From Bacillota bacterium (lineage in GTDB: Bacteria; Bacillota_I; Bacilli_A; RF39; UBA660), in contig SVAL01000015.1 of assembly GCA_015059405.1 (NCBI GenBank), positions 1-36,224 of the forward strand: a stretch of 36,224 nt of DNA, written 5' to 3'. A program made the translations under genes and the position numbers. How positions within the stretch are numbered: the first letter of the stretch is position 1; each line of letters starts with the position of its first letter. The notes beneath the pieces were generated by a model. It was not told where the DNA came from, did no database searches, and was given only the letters and a program-made list of their open reading frames with translations. Below, piece after piece: positions 1 through 8,341 of this stretch.

Positions 1-403
1 TAGTTTTTGGTGTTGCTAATTTAATTTCTTCAACAACTACCATATCATTTACTTTAGTACTTAAAGCACTAAGTAATGCTAAACGACGTTCCTTACGGTT
101 CATCTTTTTACTATAATCTCTTGGAGTTGGACCGAATGCAATTCCTCCACCTCTCCATTGAACAGCTCTAATAGATCCTTGTCTAGCATGACCTGTTCCT
201 TTTTGTCTCCATGGTTTTCTTCCTCCACCACGAACTTCAGCACGATTTTTAGTATCATGTGTTCCTTGTCTTAAACATGCTCTTGTTAAAATAACAGCAT
301 CGTATAAAACATTTTTATTTGGTTCAATTCCAAATACATTTTCATTTAATTTAATGTCCTTAACCTTTTCACCTTTTAAGTTTAAAAGTGCGATTTTTTC
401 CAT
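1..403 (-). CDS. rplD: 50S ribosomal protein L4 (N-terminal part)
   Basis: This is the first 134 residues of ribosomal protein L4, cut by the left window edge. The N-terminus ([14 protein letters not shown]) and the block [20 protein letters not shown] are typical of L4, which binds 23S rRNA and lines the exit tunnel. In some bacteria L4 also represses its own S10 operon. The ATG at 401-403 follows a strong GGGAGG site (410-419). It is the third gene of an S10-type operon after rpsJ and rplC, as in other bacteria. I see nothing abnormal in the visible part. Confidence 0.97.
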   Translation of the reverse strand, partial: MEKIALLNLKGEKVKDIKLNENVFGIEPNKNVLYDAVILTRACLRQGTHDTKNRAEVRGGGRKPWRQKGTGHARQGSIRAVQWRGGGIAFGPTPRDYSKKMNRKERRLALLSALSTKVNDMVVVEEIKLATPKT

Positions 404-467
404 CTCTAATTCCTCCCTTCATCACATATATAAATAATAAAATACAAAATTATCTTTCCTGTGATGA

Positions 468-1187
468 TTATTCAGTAACTTCTGTTGTTTCTTCAGTTTC
501 TACTACTGGTTCTTCTTCAACTACTACATAACTTAATAGTTCTTCTGTTTCGTTTACTTTTTCACCTTTTTTAACTGAAGTTTTAATCATAACTAAAGAT
601 TTTTTTGGACCTGGAACATTTCCTTTTACTAAAATGATGTTATTTTCAACATCTACAGAAACAACTTCAAGATTTTGAATTGTTGTTGTTTCATTACCCA
701 TGTGACCTGGCATTTTTTTACCTTTTAATACGTGCATTGGTAATAATGTACCTAATGAACCTACACCTCTATGGTATTGAGAACCATGCCCCATAGGACC
801 ACGAGATTGATTCCAACGTTTGATTACACCTTGGTAACCTTTACCTTTACTAGTTCCAGTTACGTCAACTATTTCTCCTTCTTTGAAGATACTAGCATCA
901 ATAACTTGACCTAAAGTATAATCTTCAACATTTACTCCCCTAATTTCTCTTAAGAAGCGCTTAGGAGTTGTGTTAGCTTTGTTTGTATGACCAATTTTTG
1001 CTTTATTAGAACTTTTTTCCTTAACAGTAACAGTTCCAAGTTGTACAGCATTATAACCATCTTTTTCAACAGTTTTAATTTGAGTAACAACGTTTGGTTC
1101 AACTTCTACTACAGTTACAGGAATTAGTTTTCCACTTTTAGTAAAAACTTGAGTCATTCCAACTTTTTTACCTAAGATTCCTTTCAT
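468..1187 (-). CDS. rplC: 50S ribosomal protein L3
   Basis: This is ribosomal protein L3, which binds 23S rRNA early in large-subunit assembly near the peptidyl transferase centre. The N-terminus [15 protein letters not shown] and the block [17 protein letters not shown] are diagnostic. I chose the ATG at 1185-1187. An upstream in-frame ATG (1200-1202) would overlap the GGGAGG ribosome binding site, whose glycine codons would then be translated as MGGNE. The protein is about 239 residues, longer than the usual 205-212. The excess is a C-terminal tail rich in Glu, Val and Thr after the conserved core. It lies between rpsJ and rplD in the S10 operon. Confidence 0.97.
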   Translation of the reverse strand: MKGILGKKVGMTQVFTKSGKLIPVTVVEVEPNVVTQIKTVEKDGYNAVQLGTVTVKEKSSNKAKIGHTNKANTTPKRFLREIRGVNVEDYTLGQVIDASIFKEGEIVDVTGTSKGKGYQGVIKRWNQSRGPMGHGSQYHRGVGSLGTLLPMHVLKGKKMPGHMGNETTTIQNLEVVSVDVENNIILVKGNVPGPKKSLVMIKTSVKKGEKVNETEELLSYVVVEEEPVVETEETTEVTE

Positions 1188-1213
1188 TTCATTTCCTCCC
1201 ATAATTTTAAATC

Positions 1214-1519
1214 TTATAATTTAATTTGAATATCTACACCACTTGGTATATCTAAATGAGTTAATGCATCAATTGTTTCCTTACTAGGATTTTTGATATC
1301 AATTAATCTCTTATGTGTACGCATTTCGAATTGTTCACGACTATCTTTGTACTTATGAACAGCTCTTAAAATAGTATACTTTTGAATTTCTGTAGGAAGC
1401 GGTACTGGTCCACTGATTTCTCCTCCAGTTCTTTTTACAGTTTCAACTATCTTTGTAGCAGCATTATCAAGTACTCTATGATCGTACGCTTTTAATTTAA
1501 TACGAACTATATTTGACAT
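1214..1519 (-). CDS. rpsJ: 30S ribosomal protein S10
   Basis: This 101-residue protein is S10 of the small subunit, which also acts as NusE in antitermination complexes. Conserved blocks include [22 protein letters not shown] and the C-terminal [12 protein letters not shown]. The length is normal for the family. The ATG follows GGGAGGACATA. It is the promoter-proximal gene of the S10 operon, preceded by a leader of about 135 nt and a clear sigma-70-type promoter (1661-1690). The next gene, rplC, begins 26 nt downstream of its stop. Confidence 0.98.
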   Translation of the reverse strand: MSNIVRIKLKAYDHRVLDNAATKIVETVKRTGGEISGPVPLPTEIQKYTILRAVHKYKDSREQFEMRTHKRLIDIKNPSKETIDALTHLDIPSGVDIQIKL

Positions 1520-1654
1520 ATTATGTCCTCCCTTCGCCTATATCTTAGTATAGACTTGCTCCGTGTAAAAACCTGATTTACTGGTTTTAAGTTGATTTTT
1601 TATTTCAACTTGCCCCGGTGTATCAGCAACCTCACACATCTAAGCAGCCACACA
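1520..1654 (-). promoter_or_regulatory. Long 5' leader of the S10 operon
   Basis: The predicted transcript has about 135 nt before rpsJ, in a window where most leaders are 10-18 nt. It can form two local stem-loops: a 7-bp stem (1589-1595 with 1605-1611) and a 6-bp stem (1567-1572 with 1583-1588). No run of T follows either, so they are not plain terminators. Autogenous control by a ribosomal protein is plausible, but I do not recognise a known leader class. Confidence 0.45.
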
Positions 1655-1660
1655 TAGTGA

Positions 1661-1690
1661 AGTATATCATAGAATTCCCTTTAAAATCAA
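1661..1690 (-). promoter_or_regulatory. Promoter of the S10 operon
   Basis: On the minus strand there is TTGATT (1685-1690), an 18-bp spacer and TATACT (1661-1666), with TG one base upstream of the -10 (extended -10). The start site should be near 1654. Confidence 0.7.
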
Positions 1691-1701
1691 GCATTTTTTA
1701 C

Positions 1702-1750
1702 AAAAAAAAATTATATTTTTAATAAGAAAAAATTCCTATTTAAATATAAT
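1702..1750 (-). terminator. Possible terminator of the S41 protease gene
   Basis: A 9-bp A/T-only stem (1710-1718 with 1742-1750) is followed on the minus strand by nine T residues. The loop is long (23 nt) and the stem has no G-C pair, so this is only a moderate call. Confidence 0.4.
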
Positions 1751-1775
1751 TTATTATTTTTATGTAATTTTTTTA

Positions 1776-3080
1776 TTACTTTTTATTATTTTTTAATACT
1801 GCTACTGCTTTTTGTACTTGAGCATCATAATGTTCATCAGCATTTCCTACTTCATAATCAGGTTTTACACCAACTAAATTTATTTTGTTTCCATTAGGGG
1901 AAAGCCATTCTTGAATAGTATATTTAATCATTGCTCCACTTTCTAGACGAACTGCTTTTTGTACTGTACCTTTACCAAAAGTAATTTGTCCTATTAAAAC
2001 TGCATCAATATTTTCTTTCAAAGAAATCGCAAGTATTTCAGAAGCAGAAGCACTCATTTTATTTGTTATAACTGCTACTGGTAAATCATATAACTTTTCA
2101 TTAGTATTTTTTACCTTTTCAATAACACCCTTAGAATCTAATTGATAAATGATATCCCCTTTATCCAAAAAATAACTAATTATTTTTTCAGCAGAAGATA
2201 AATATCCACCCGAATTATCACGCACATCAATAATAAGAGAATCTACTCCTTGAGCATTCAATTCATTCATAGCTCTTTTAAATTGTTCTGGAGTATTTTT
2301 AGCAAATATATCAATTTTAATATATCCAGTATTAGTATTTTTAACTACTTTATAAGATACTGATGGTATTTCAACCTTAGCGCGAATTAATCTAATTGTT
2401 TGTTCAACACCATCACGTACAATAGTAATATCTACTCCTGTTCCTTCTTGACCCTTTACTTTATAAGAAACTTCAACTGCATTTTTATCTGTTACCTTTT
2501 CACCATCAACAGCAATAATTCTATCTCCTACTTTAAAACCAGCATTAGCCGCAGGACTATTAACAAACATATCACTTATATAAACATAACCATCTTTCTC
2601 AACTGTAATAGTTGCTCCCATCCCTACATATTCTCCTTCTAATTCTAAATTTAAAGAACTAGAGTCATCATAGTCTAAATAAGAAGAATGTGGATCATCT
2701 AAATACTGTAACATTCCTTTAATACCAGCTTCTATCAATTTACTTTCATCTAAATCAAAATAATATTCTGAAACCAAATCATTATACACATCAACAAACT
2801 CTTTAAAAGAATCAGGAACATTTTCATTGTTAATATCATCTCTAAAATAAGTAACACAACTACCAATTAAAATTCCAAATACTGCAGTTATAATCATAAT
2901 AATAATAACTTCTATTAAATTAAAATTAGTTGAAGACTTATTTTCTTCTTTTTTATCTTTTTTTGTAACCTTTTTATTTTCTTTTTCTTCTAATACTTTT
3001 TCTTTAATATTATCATTACTTTCGACTTTTTTTCTTCTAGTAGTAGTTTTTTTCTTTTCTTTATCTTTTACTTCTTCCAT
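1776..3080 (-). CDS. S41 family C-terminal processing protease (CtpA/CtpB-like) with PDZ domain
   Basis: The 434-residue protein has a very Lys/Glu-rich cytoplasmic N-terminus (1-53), one membrane segment (about 55-76) and an extracytoplasmic protease of family S41. A PDZ domain lies at about 145-225 (GEYVGMGATI, SPAANAGFKVGDRIIAVDG). The catalytic core carries the NKMSASASEI block with the likely nucleophile Ser345, followed by GKGTVQ with the general base Lys370; the 25-residue spacing matches known CtpA/D1P enzymes. Such proteases trim C-termini of envelope proteins. The highly charged N-terminal extension is longer than in Bacillus CtpB. An ATG with GAGGTGAG upstream and a TATAAT at 3105-3110 suggest its own promoter. 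Confidence 0.93.
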   Translation of the reverse strand: MEEVKDKEKKKTTTRRKKVESNDNIKEKVLEEKENKKVTKKDKKEENKSSTNFNLIEVIIIMIITAVFGILIGSCVTYFRDDINNENVPDSFKEFVDVYNDLVSEYYFDLDESKLIEAGIKGMLQYLDDPHSSYLDYDDSSSLNLELEGEYVGMGATITVEKDGYVYISDMFVNSPAANAGFKVGDRIIAVDGEKVTDKNAVEVSYKVKGQEGTGVDITIVRDGVEQTIRLIRAKVEIPSVSYKVVKNTNTGYIKIDIFAKNTPEQFKRAMNELNAQGVDSLIIDVRDNSGGYLSSAEKIISYFLDKGDIIYQLDSKGVIEKVKNTNEKLYDLPVAVITNKMSASASEILAISLKENIDAVLIGQITFGKGTVQKAVRLESGAMIKYTIQEWLSPNGNKINLVGVKPDYEVGNADEHYDAQVQKAVAVLKNNKK

Positions 3081-3164
3081 TTAACTCACCTCTACTATAT
3101 ATCAATTATAATATTAACATATTTTTATATTTTTTAAAATATAAAACCCTATTTAAATCTATTC

Positions 3165-3196
3165 AACAAAATAAAAAACATTACAAAAGTAATGTT
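3165..3196 (-). terminator. Terminator after tRNA-Asn
   Basis: On the minus strand an 8-bp stem (AACATTAC with GTAATGTT, 3177-3184 with 3189-3196) with a 4-nt loop is followed by a T-rich run. It lies 8 nt after the tRNA CCA end. Confidence 0.8.
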
Positions 3197-3204
3197 TATT
3201 CAAA

Positions 3205-3281
3205 TGGCGCCTCAACTAGGACTTGAACCTAGGACCCCTTGATTAACAGTCAAGTGCTCTAACCAACTGAGCTATTGAGGC
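3205..3281 (-). tRNA. tRNA-Asn (anticodon GTT)
   Basis: A 77-nt cloverleaf with encoded CCA can be folded completely. The acceptor is GCCTCAA with TTGAGGC, the D arm is GCTC...GAGC, the anticodon stem is CTTGA with TCAAG and the loop CTGTTAA, and the T arm is CTAGG-TTCAAGT-CCTAG. The anticodon GTT reads AAC/AAT, and G73 is standard for tRNA-Asn. The 5' end lies one base after an upstream hairpin, and no -10 element is visible just upstream. It may therefore be produced by read-through from the upstream gene. Confidence 0.97.
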
Positions 3282-3282
3282 A

Positions 3283-3303
3283 GAAAACTCCCACCTTGGG
3301 AGT
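3283..3303 (-). terminator. Stem-loop between the zinc-ribbon gene and tRNA-Asn
   Basis: A 6-bp G/C-containing stem (ACTCCC with GGGAGT, 3287-3292 with 3298-3303) is followed on the minus strand by only TTTT. It may be a weak terminator of the upstream gene, or a processing hairpin in front of tRNA-Asn. Confidence 0.5.
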
Positions 3304-3310
3304 CATTATT

Positions 3311-4255
3311 CTATTTTTTTTCTGCTTCTTCTTTAGCTTTATCACGATATGATTTAATTAATTTTTCTATTTTTTCAATAGCATCATCACTATCATAATA
3401 TTTGTCTAATTTACCATTCTTAATACGAATAAGTGCTGGACCATAAATACTTAAATTTTCATATTTACTTGGTTTTTTATTTTCATCCTTTTTTGTTTCT
3501 GCAACTACATCTTTGTTAAGCGGATCACTCAAATCAACCCAGAACATAACAACTTTATCTTTGTCAGAGAAAGAATCATATTCAGTAAATAAAGCACCAT
3601 ATTTTTCAGCTTTTTTATTTTCTTCTGATGCATCATATGCAAATACATAATATGTTTTATCTTTTTTATTAAAAATTGAACTTGCTAAAATCTTATCATT
3701 TTGAATAGTAGCTACTTGTTCTTGTTCATTATCCTTAGCATCTTCTTTTACTTCTTCTTTATTAAAGATAGATGCAACAACCCAAACAATACCTACTAAT
3801 AATACAATAACAACTAAAATTTTAATAAAATTAAAGATTTCATTACTATCATCTGAAAGCATAGATTTTTTATTATCAATAGAAACTTTTTTGTTTACAT
3901 TTTTTTCTTCTTTTTTCTTTTTCTTTTCTACTTTAACTTCTTTTTTAGGTTCTTCTTTTTTCTTAGTCTCTACTTTTTCTTTTTTTACTTCTTTCTTTAC
4001 TTCTTTTTTAGGAACATAATCTTCATCTTCATCATCATATTCCTCGAATTCATCATCATCATAAAAAGTTTTTTTCTTTTTAGCATCTGATGCAGAATAT
4101 CCACATTTAGGGCATTCATTTAATGAAGCAAGGTATTTCTTCCCACATTCTTCACAAATTACTTTTTCTTCTTCAACTACAGCTTCTACTACCTTTTCTT
4201 TTTTCTTTGCAGTAACAACTTTTTTCTTTTTGTCTTCAACCTTTTTTGTTGCCAT
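3311..4255 (-). CDS. Zinc-ribbon, single-pass membrane protein with a thioredoxin-like C-terminal domain
   Basis: The function is unknown. The 314-residue protein has a CxxC...CxxC zinc ribbon (CEECGKKY...CPKCG, about 34-53), an acidic stretch, and a long run of Lys/Glu repeats (about 80-125). One membrane segment follows (about 145-163), then an outside domain of about 150 residues. That domain reads like a thioredoxin fold: KTYYVFAYDAS, KVVMFWVDLSD, then YGPALIRIKNGKLDKYY with the Pro placed like the cis-Pro. The active-site CxxC is absent, so redox activity is unlikely. An extended -10 (4277-4285) gives it a leader of about 15 nt. Confidence 0.7.
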   Translation of the reverse strand: MATKKVEDKKKKVVTAKKKEKVVEAVVEEEKVICEECGKKYLASLNECPKCGYSASDAKKKKTFYDDDEFEEYDDEDEDYVPKKEVKKEVKKEKVETKKKEEPKKEVKVEKKKKKEEKNVNKKVSIDNKKSMLSDDSNEIFNFIKILVVIVLLVGIVWVVASIFNKEEVKEDAKDNEQEQVATIQNDKILASSIFNKKDKTYYVFAYDASEENKKAEKYGALFTEYDSFSDKDKVVMFWVDLSDPLNKDVVAETKKDENKKPSKYENLSIYGPALIRIKNGKLDKYYDSDDAIEKIEKLIKSYRDKAKEEAEKK

Positions 4256-4276
4256 AACTTAACACCACCTATTTAA

Positions 4277-4285
4277 ATTATAGCA
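4277..4285 (-). promoter_or_regulatory. Extended -10 promoter of the zinc-ribbon gene
   Basis: TGCTATAAT on the minus strand lies about 22 nt before the ATG, so transcription should start near 4270, just before the AGGTGG site. Confidence 0.55.
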
Positions 4286-4342
4286 CATAAAAATTAAAAA
4301 TAAACAAAAATGTCATATATATCAACTAAAAACAACTATTTA

Positions 4343-5344
4343 TTACTTATTATAATCTATTTTCGTAATTGAACTAGCAATTTCCACAAGTTCAATTTGA
4401 CTCATTACATCAGAAACTAAATAGTACTCTATCCCATCACTAATCCAACTAATAGAATTATTAGACAAAGTTGCAACTGTATCTACCATCAAATAAGGAT
4501 CTCCATATGTAGGAATAATTAAAAACTCATCAGTTTTTTCAACAGTTTCTTCTACTAAGATAAATGGTTTTTCTCCATCAAAAGTTAAAATAATTCTTTC
4601 TCCTTCTCCTTTTGATACTTTCTCTTCAGATGTAAGCACAGTACCAGTAGGAATATATAAAGGATAAATAATATCATCAATTGAACTAACACTACTATCA
4701 ACATTATCTTGATCATTCATATTAGTAATAATGCTATTTAAATCAAAAATAGAATCCTCTATTTCCTTATTTAAAATAGTCTCATTAAAAGTCATACTCA
4801 TTTGTACAACATTATCACCATTAAAAACTTTAACATTTTTAACATTATATTCCTTATCAAGTACAATAGTCTGTTTAACTAAATTACTATTATTAGGATA
4901 ATTAGCATCTATATCAAATACATATTCCTTGTCACTACTTTGAAAATTTCTTTCATTATTAGAAACAATATCTTTATATAATGACTCTATTAGATATATT
5001 TGCGAACTATCATTAGGCCAATTACTTTGAAATTTAAAACTCTTATTCAATGAAGGGGTAACAACGTAGACTCCATCATTATTCTTTAATATTATTTGCT
5101 CATGACTATTAAAATTATTAACTAAATTCACTCTATAAAAACCATCTTTTTTATAATATACTTCAACATCATAATTATATTCTTCTTGATCATTATAAAT
5201 TTTTAAATCACCATTTAAATAATAAGAATCAATATCTTTAATCTTACTTTTCATATTTTTAACAACAGAATCTTCTCCATCTTTAGAACAACCTATTAAA
5301 AGAGAACTTATTCCTATTAACAACAATAAATATATTTTTTTCAT
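4343..5344 (-). CDS. Lipoprotein, LolA/GerS-like fold
   Basis: The N-terminus is a lipoprotein signal peptide with the lipobox LIGC and modified Cys19, so the mature protein should be anchored on the outer face of the membrane. The 333-residue body (SYYLNGDLKIYNDQEEYNYD, KDGFYRVNL, KNNDGVYVVTP) resembles the outer-membrane-lipoprotein-sorting (LolA-like) domains of Gram-positive lipoproteins such as clostridial GerS. That is a family-level inference from pattern. A C-terminal segment (EEKVSKGEGERIILTFDGEK) resembles the DUF4367-type end of the same proteins. The ATG follows AGAGGTGGAAT. A terminator of cdaR separates it from the cyclic-di-AMP genes, so it is probably its own unit. Confidence 0.65.
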   Translation of the reverse strand: MKKIYLLLLIGISSLLIGCSKDGEDSVVKNMKSKIKDIDSYYLNGDLKIYNDQEEYNYDVEVYYKKDGFYRVNLVNNFNSHEQIILKNNDGVYVVTPSLNKSFKFQSNWPNDSSQIYLIESLYKDIVSNNERNFQSSDKEYVFDIDANYPNNSNLVKQTIVLDKEYNVKNVKVFNGDNVVQMSMTFNETILNKEIEDSIFDLNSIITNMNDQDNVDSSVSSIDDIIYPLYIPTGTVLTSEEKVSKGEGERIILTFDGEKPFILVEETVEKTDEFLIIPTYGDPYLMVDTVATLSNNSISWISDGIEYYLVSDVMSQIELVEIASSITKIDYNK

Positions 5345-5390
5345 ATTCCACCTCTACATTAAAGAATATGTAACTCAAATATAAATATTC

Positions 5391-5425
5391 AAAATAAAAA
5401 GACAAATCATTTGATTTGTCTTTTT
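5391..5425 (-). terminator. Terminator after cdaR
   Basis: A perfect 14-bp stem (AAAAAGACAAATCA with TGATTTGTCTTTTT, 2-nt loop, 5396-5425) lies directly after the cdaR stop and ends in a T run on the minus strand. Confidence 0.85.
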
Positions 5426-5427
5426 AA

Positions 5428-6783
5428 TTATTTCTTACTAATTAAAATCTTAACTTTAGGATCCCTTGCTACATATGTTAATTTAGAATCTTCTCCACCT
5501 ACTTTAACAGGTAATTCATATGGTTCATTTCTTGGAGTTAAACCAGATAAATCAACAGTAGCATAAATTGTAGAAGGATCTAAAGAATCAATAACAGATT
5601 GACTTCCTCTAACAATAACTGTAATAGAATAAGATGCTTCATCAAATGCTTGTGGATCGCAAGTATCACATTTATTTATAGCATTTACTTTTATTCCACT
5701 TATATCTTTAGAAATAACTTCATCTACTACTAATTTAACATTAATAGTCTTAATACTAATATCTCTAATTCCTGTTGGATTTGTTAAGTTAACAGTATAA
5801 TTTTTATCTGAATTAATACCAGAAATATCTATAGAAACTGGTAAATAATCAATCTTATCAAGAACTTCTTGAGGTCCATATAAAGTTACTTCTTTTACAC
5901 TAGGAGATAAAGACTTAATAGCCTTTCCATCTAATTCACCTTCAGTTTCTACTCTTACAGGAACTGTCTTATGAGGTGAAGAAATAACAACTTCAGCAGT
6001 TAATGTATCAGGAACAATTTCAACATCAACAATATTACCTGTACTATCATATGCTACAAGCTGAATATCATTTAATTTTTGTTTTCCAATCTTTTGATTA
6101 GTTAAATTATTAACATCTATAAGTGCTTTTACAGAAGCAACTTTCTCTAATTTATATTCAGGTCCTTTAATTGTAACTCTATCTTTATTTAAAGTTACAC
6201 TATCAATATTTAGTTTTGTATCTAGACTATCTTTATGAATAATATCAGCTGTAACTTCTCTAGTTTCAGACATCTTTTTATACACAACAACAGTTACTGT
6301 TGAAGGATCTATCTTATAAGTAACAGATGAAACATTTTGTTTATAATTAAGTGTTACTTTATGAGTACCAGGAGTTAATTCTTTTAAATCAACATTAACT
6401 CGTTCAGCTGGATATTGCTTAGCTAAATATACATTTTGTTTCTTACCAATTAAAGTAACATCAACAGTTTCAGGTAAACCTTCAATTACATATGCTTCTT
6501 TATTATAAACAGCATGAACTGGAATTCCTGTTAATATTTCAGCATTATCATCTATTAACGAAACTCCTTCTCTATCAATAGCGTAAAACGCAAGTAACGC
6601 AAATAATAAAGAAATTATAACTAATGCTTGTCTATTATTTAATACTCTTTCAATACCTTTATCATTACTTTTTAAACAATCACCAACAAACAAGATAAAT
6701 TTGGTAATTGGAGTAATTATACATCTATCGAAGAACTTTATAATAGGTCTAAATATATTTTTCTTACTATTTATTTTCTTCAT
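5428..6783 (-). CDS. cdaR: CdaA regulatory protein CdaR (YbbR-domain protein)
   Basis: The 451-residue protein has a cytoplasmic N-terminus, one membrane segment (about 52-70, ALVIISLLFALLAFYAID) and four extracytoplasmic YbbR repeats. In Bacillus and Listeria this protein binds and modulates the diadenylate cyclase CdaA. I start it at the ATG at 6781-6783, behind GAGGAAGAG. A longer frame from a TTG at 6811-6813 would overlap cdaA by 47 nt and lacks a better ribosome binding site. With the chosen start it still overlaps the end of cdaA by 17 nt, which points to translational coupling. The usual next gene, glmM, is absent: a terminator and an unrelated lipoprotein gene follow. Confidence 0.92.
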   Translation of the reverse strand: MKKINSKKNIFRPIIKFFDRCIITPITKFILFVGDCLKSNDKGIERVLNNRQALVIISLLFALLAFYAIDREGVSLIDDNAEILTGIPVHAVYNKEAYVIEGLPETVDVTLIGKKQNVYLAKQYPAERVNVDLKELTPGTHKVTLNYKQNVSSVTYKIDPSTVTVVVYKKMSETREVTADIIHKDSLDTKLNIDSVTLNKDRVTIKGPEYKLEKVASVKALIDVNNLTNQKIGKQKLNDIQLVAYDSTGNIVDVEIVPDTLTAEVVISSPHKTVPVRVETEGELDGKAIKSLSPSVKEVTLYGPQEVLDKIDYLPVSIDISGINSDKNYTVNLTNPTGIRDISIKTINVKLVVDEVISKDISGIKVNAINKCDTCDPQAFDEASYSITVIVRGSQSVIDSLDPSTIYATVDLSGLTPRNEPYELPVKVGGEDSKLTYVARDPKVKILISKK

Positions 6784-7597
6784 ATATCTCTTCCTCATCA
6801 ATCTCTTCTTCAAAATCTAATTCTTGTTTAGGTCTTAATTCATCAATTAAAGTCATTCTAACATCATCAATTGATAAGTTATAAAACAATTCACCTTTTA
6901 ATGCAATAGATAAACGTCCAGTTTCTTCTGAAACAATTAACACAATCGCATCAGTTTCTTCACTAATACCTAAAGCTGCTCTATGTCTAGTTCCTAAACG
7001 TTTATTTCCTTTTAAATTATTACTTGTTGGAAACACTGCTCCAGCACAACTAATTCTATCCCCTTGAATAATTACCCCACCATCATGAAGTGGATTGTTA
7101 GGGAAAAATAAAGACACTAATAAATCTGATGACAAATCACCATAAATCTTTTTAGCTTTTTCAATATAATCAGCTAAACTAATATCTCTTTCTATAACAA
7201 TTAATGCACCAATTCTTCCTCTTCTTAATTGATCCATCGCATTAACTATTTCATAAACCAATCTTTCACGTTCATCTACAGTTAAAATTTTATGTCTACC
7301 TAAAAGTTGACTTCTACCTAATTGCTCTAAGGCTGCTCTAATTTCCGGTTGAAAAATAACAAATATAGCAACAGGTCCCCACATAACAACATATTCAAGT
7401 AACATTCCAACAGTAGTAAAATTAAAAAAATCTGATGCTACTTTTATAATAACTAAAAATAAAATTCCTTTAAAAATAAGTGTAAGTTTTACATTATCCT
7501 TAATAATTTTCAATATATAATAAAACAACCACCACACTAATAAGATATCGATGGTCTTATTTAAAATTGTCAAAATAAAATCAACTGAAATACTCAT
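6767..7597 (-). CDS. cdaA: Diadenylate cyclase CdaA
   Basis: The 276-residue membrane enzyme joins two ATP into cyclic-di-AMP. Three N-terminal membrane segments (about 10-30, 38-56, 62-82) precede a DAC domain (about 85-245). It carries NPLHDGGVIIQG and the RHR motif in LGTRHRAALGISE, then IVSEETGRLS. The first motif is normally DGA; here the third position is Gly. The C-terminus ends in a strongly acidic tail (EEEIDEEEIYEENK) that overlaps the start of cdaR. The ATG follows TTAGGAGGAACGT. It is 50 nt downstream of the small membrane gene 7648-8160 and probably shares its transcript. Confidence 0.96.
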   Translation of the reverse strand: MSISVDFILTILNKTIDILLVWWLFYYILKIIKDNVKLTLIFKGILFLVIIKVASDFFNFTTVGMLLEYVVMWGPVAIFVIFQPEIRAALEQLGRSQLLGRHKILTVDERERLVYEIVNAMDQLRRGRIGALIVIERDISLADYIEKAKKIYGDLSSDLLVSLFFPNNPLHDGGVIIQGDRISCAGAVFPTSNNLKGNKRLGTRHRAALGISEETDAIVLIVSEETGRLSIALKGELFYNLSIDDVRMTLIDELRPKQELDFEEEIDEEEIYEENK

Positions 7598-7647
7598 ACG
7601 TTCCTCCTAACATGACTACTAATTTTAAAACTATTTACTAAAAACAA

Positions 7648-8160
7648 TTATACAGATACATTACTAGTACCATCTTCATTAATTACTAACATAGATGGCG
7701 TTTCTTCCGCTGGCTTTACAGTATCACTAGAAGCATTATCAACTATAGGTGTAACATTATCAACAACTCCTTGCACCTCAGTAGCAGGAGCATCAAAAAC
7801 AACAACTTCCGGAACAGCAGGTTGTGTTACTTCAGGTACTGGTTCTACAACTGGTGCTGCTTGACTAACAGGACTAGGAGTAGCAGCCTTCGCAGCTTCT
7901 TGAGCTTTTTTAGCAGTAGGATCCAAAGTATTATTAACACTATAAGATTCTGCTTGTTTTTTAATTAAGTCTTTTGCTTTTTCAGACTCTGCCTTTGCTA
8001 AAGCTTCACGTTTAGCAATTAACTCTTCCTGTTTTCTTTTAGAAACTTTTTCCCCAACTACACCTAAACAAGCAAGCGAAAAAATAATCATTAAAATAAA
8101 ATAAATAAACCATATTCCCCCAGACAATGTATACTCAAAAAAATCTATAATAACTTGCAT
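7648..8160 (-). CDS. Small single-pass membrane protein with a Pro/Val-rich tail, unknown function
   Basis: I do not recognise this 170-residue protein. One membrane segment (about 15-40, GIWFIYFILMIIFSLACLGV) is followed by a Lys/Glu/Ala-rich stretch (about 42-75) that could be a short coiled coil. A Pro-, Val- and Ala-rich low-complexity tail follows. The charges after the membrane segment put the tail in the cytoplasm by the positive-inside rule. I chose the ATG at 8158-8160; an in-frame GTG three codons upstream sits inside the GAGGGTGAT ribosome binding site. It lies upstream of cdaA and is probably cotranscribed with cdaA-cdaR. Confidence 0.7.
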   Translation of the reverse strand: MQVIIDFFEYTLSGGIWFIYFILMIIFSLACLGVVGEKVSKRKQEELIAKREALAKAESEKAKDLIKKQAESYSVNNTLDPTAKKAQEAAKAATPSPVSQAAPVVEPVPEVTQPAVPEVVVFDAPATEVQGVVDNVTPIVDNASSDTVKPAEETPSMLVINEDGTSNVSV

Positions 8161-8341
8161 TAGTATCACCCTCTATTCTATGTATATGATAACATTTATC
8201 CCCTTTTTTTACAATCGCAAATAAAAAATTTATCAAATTACCCTTAAAATTCTATCAAATACAAAAATATGTAAACTAAAAGCATTTATTAGAACTTTAA
8301 TTAAGATAAAAATATCATTATTGATTATTAAATATAAAAAA

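Noticed and set aside
1632-1655. Seven-codon frame (ATG TGT GGC TGC TTA GAT GTG TGA) at the predicted start of the S10 leader
   Set aside because: It would be leaderless and is too short to support; probably chance, although a leader peptide cannot be excluded.
2400-2642. Plus-strand open frame inside the S41 protease gene
   Set aside because: It lies fully opposite a well-supported gene, has no ribosome binding site, and its composition (Ile, Asn, Ser, Tyr) is what the antisense of AT-rich coding DNA gives.
3900-4030. Repetitive stretch in the zinc-ribbon gene considered as a CRISPR or DNA repeat
   Set aside because: The repeats are Lys/Glu codons in frame without spacers; it is low-complexity coding sequence.
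6784-6813. Upstream TTG start for cdaR
   Set aside because: It would extend the overlap with cdaA, while the ATG at 6783 has a good AGGAAGAG site.
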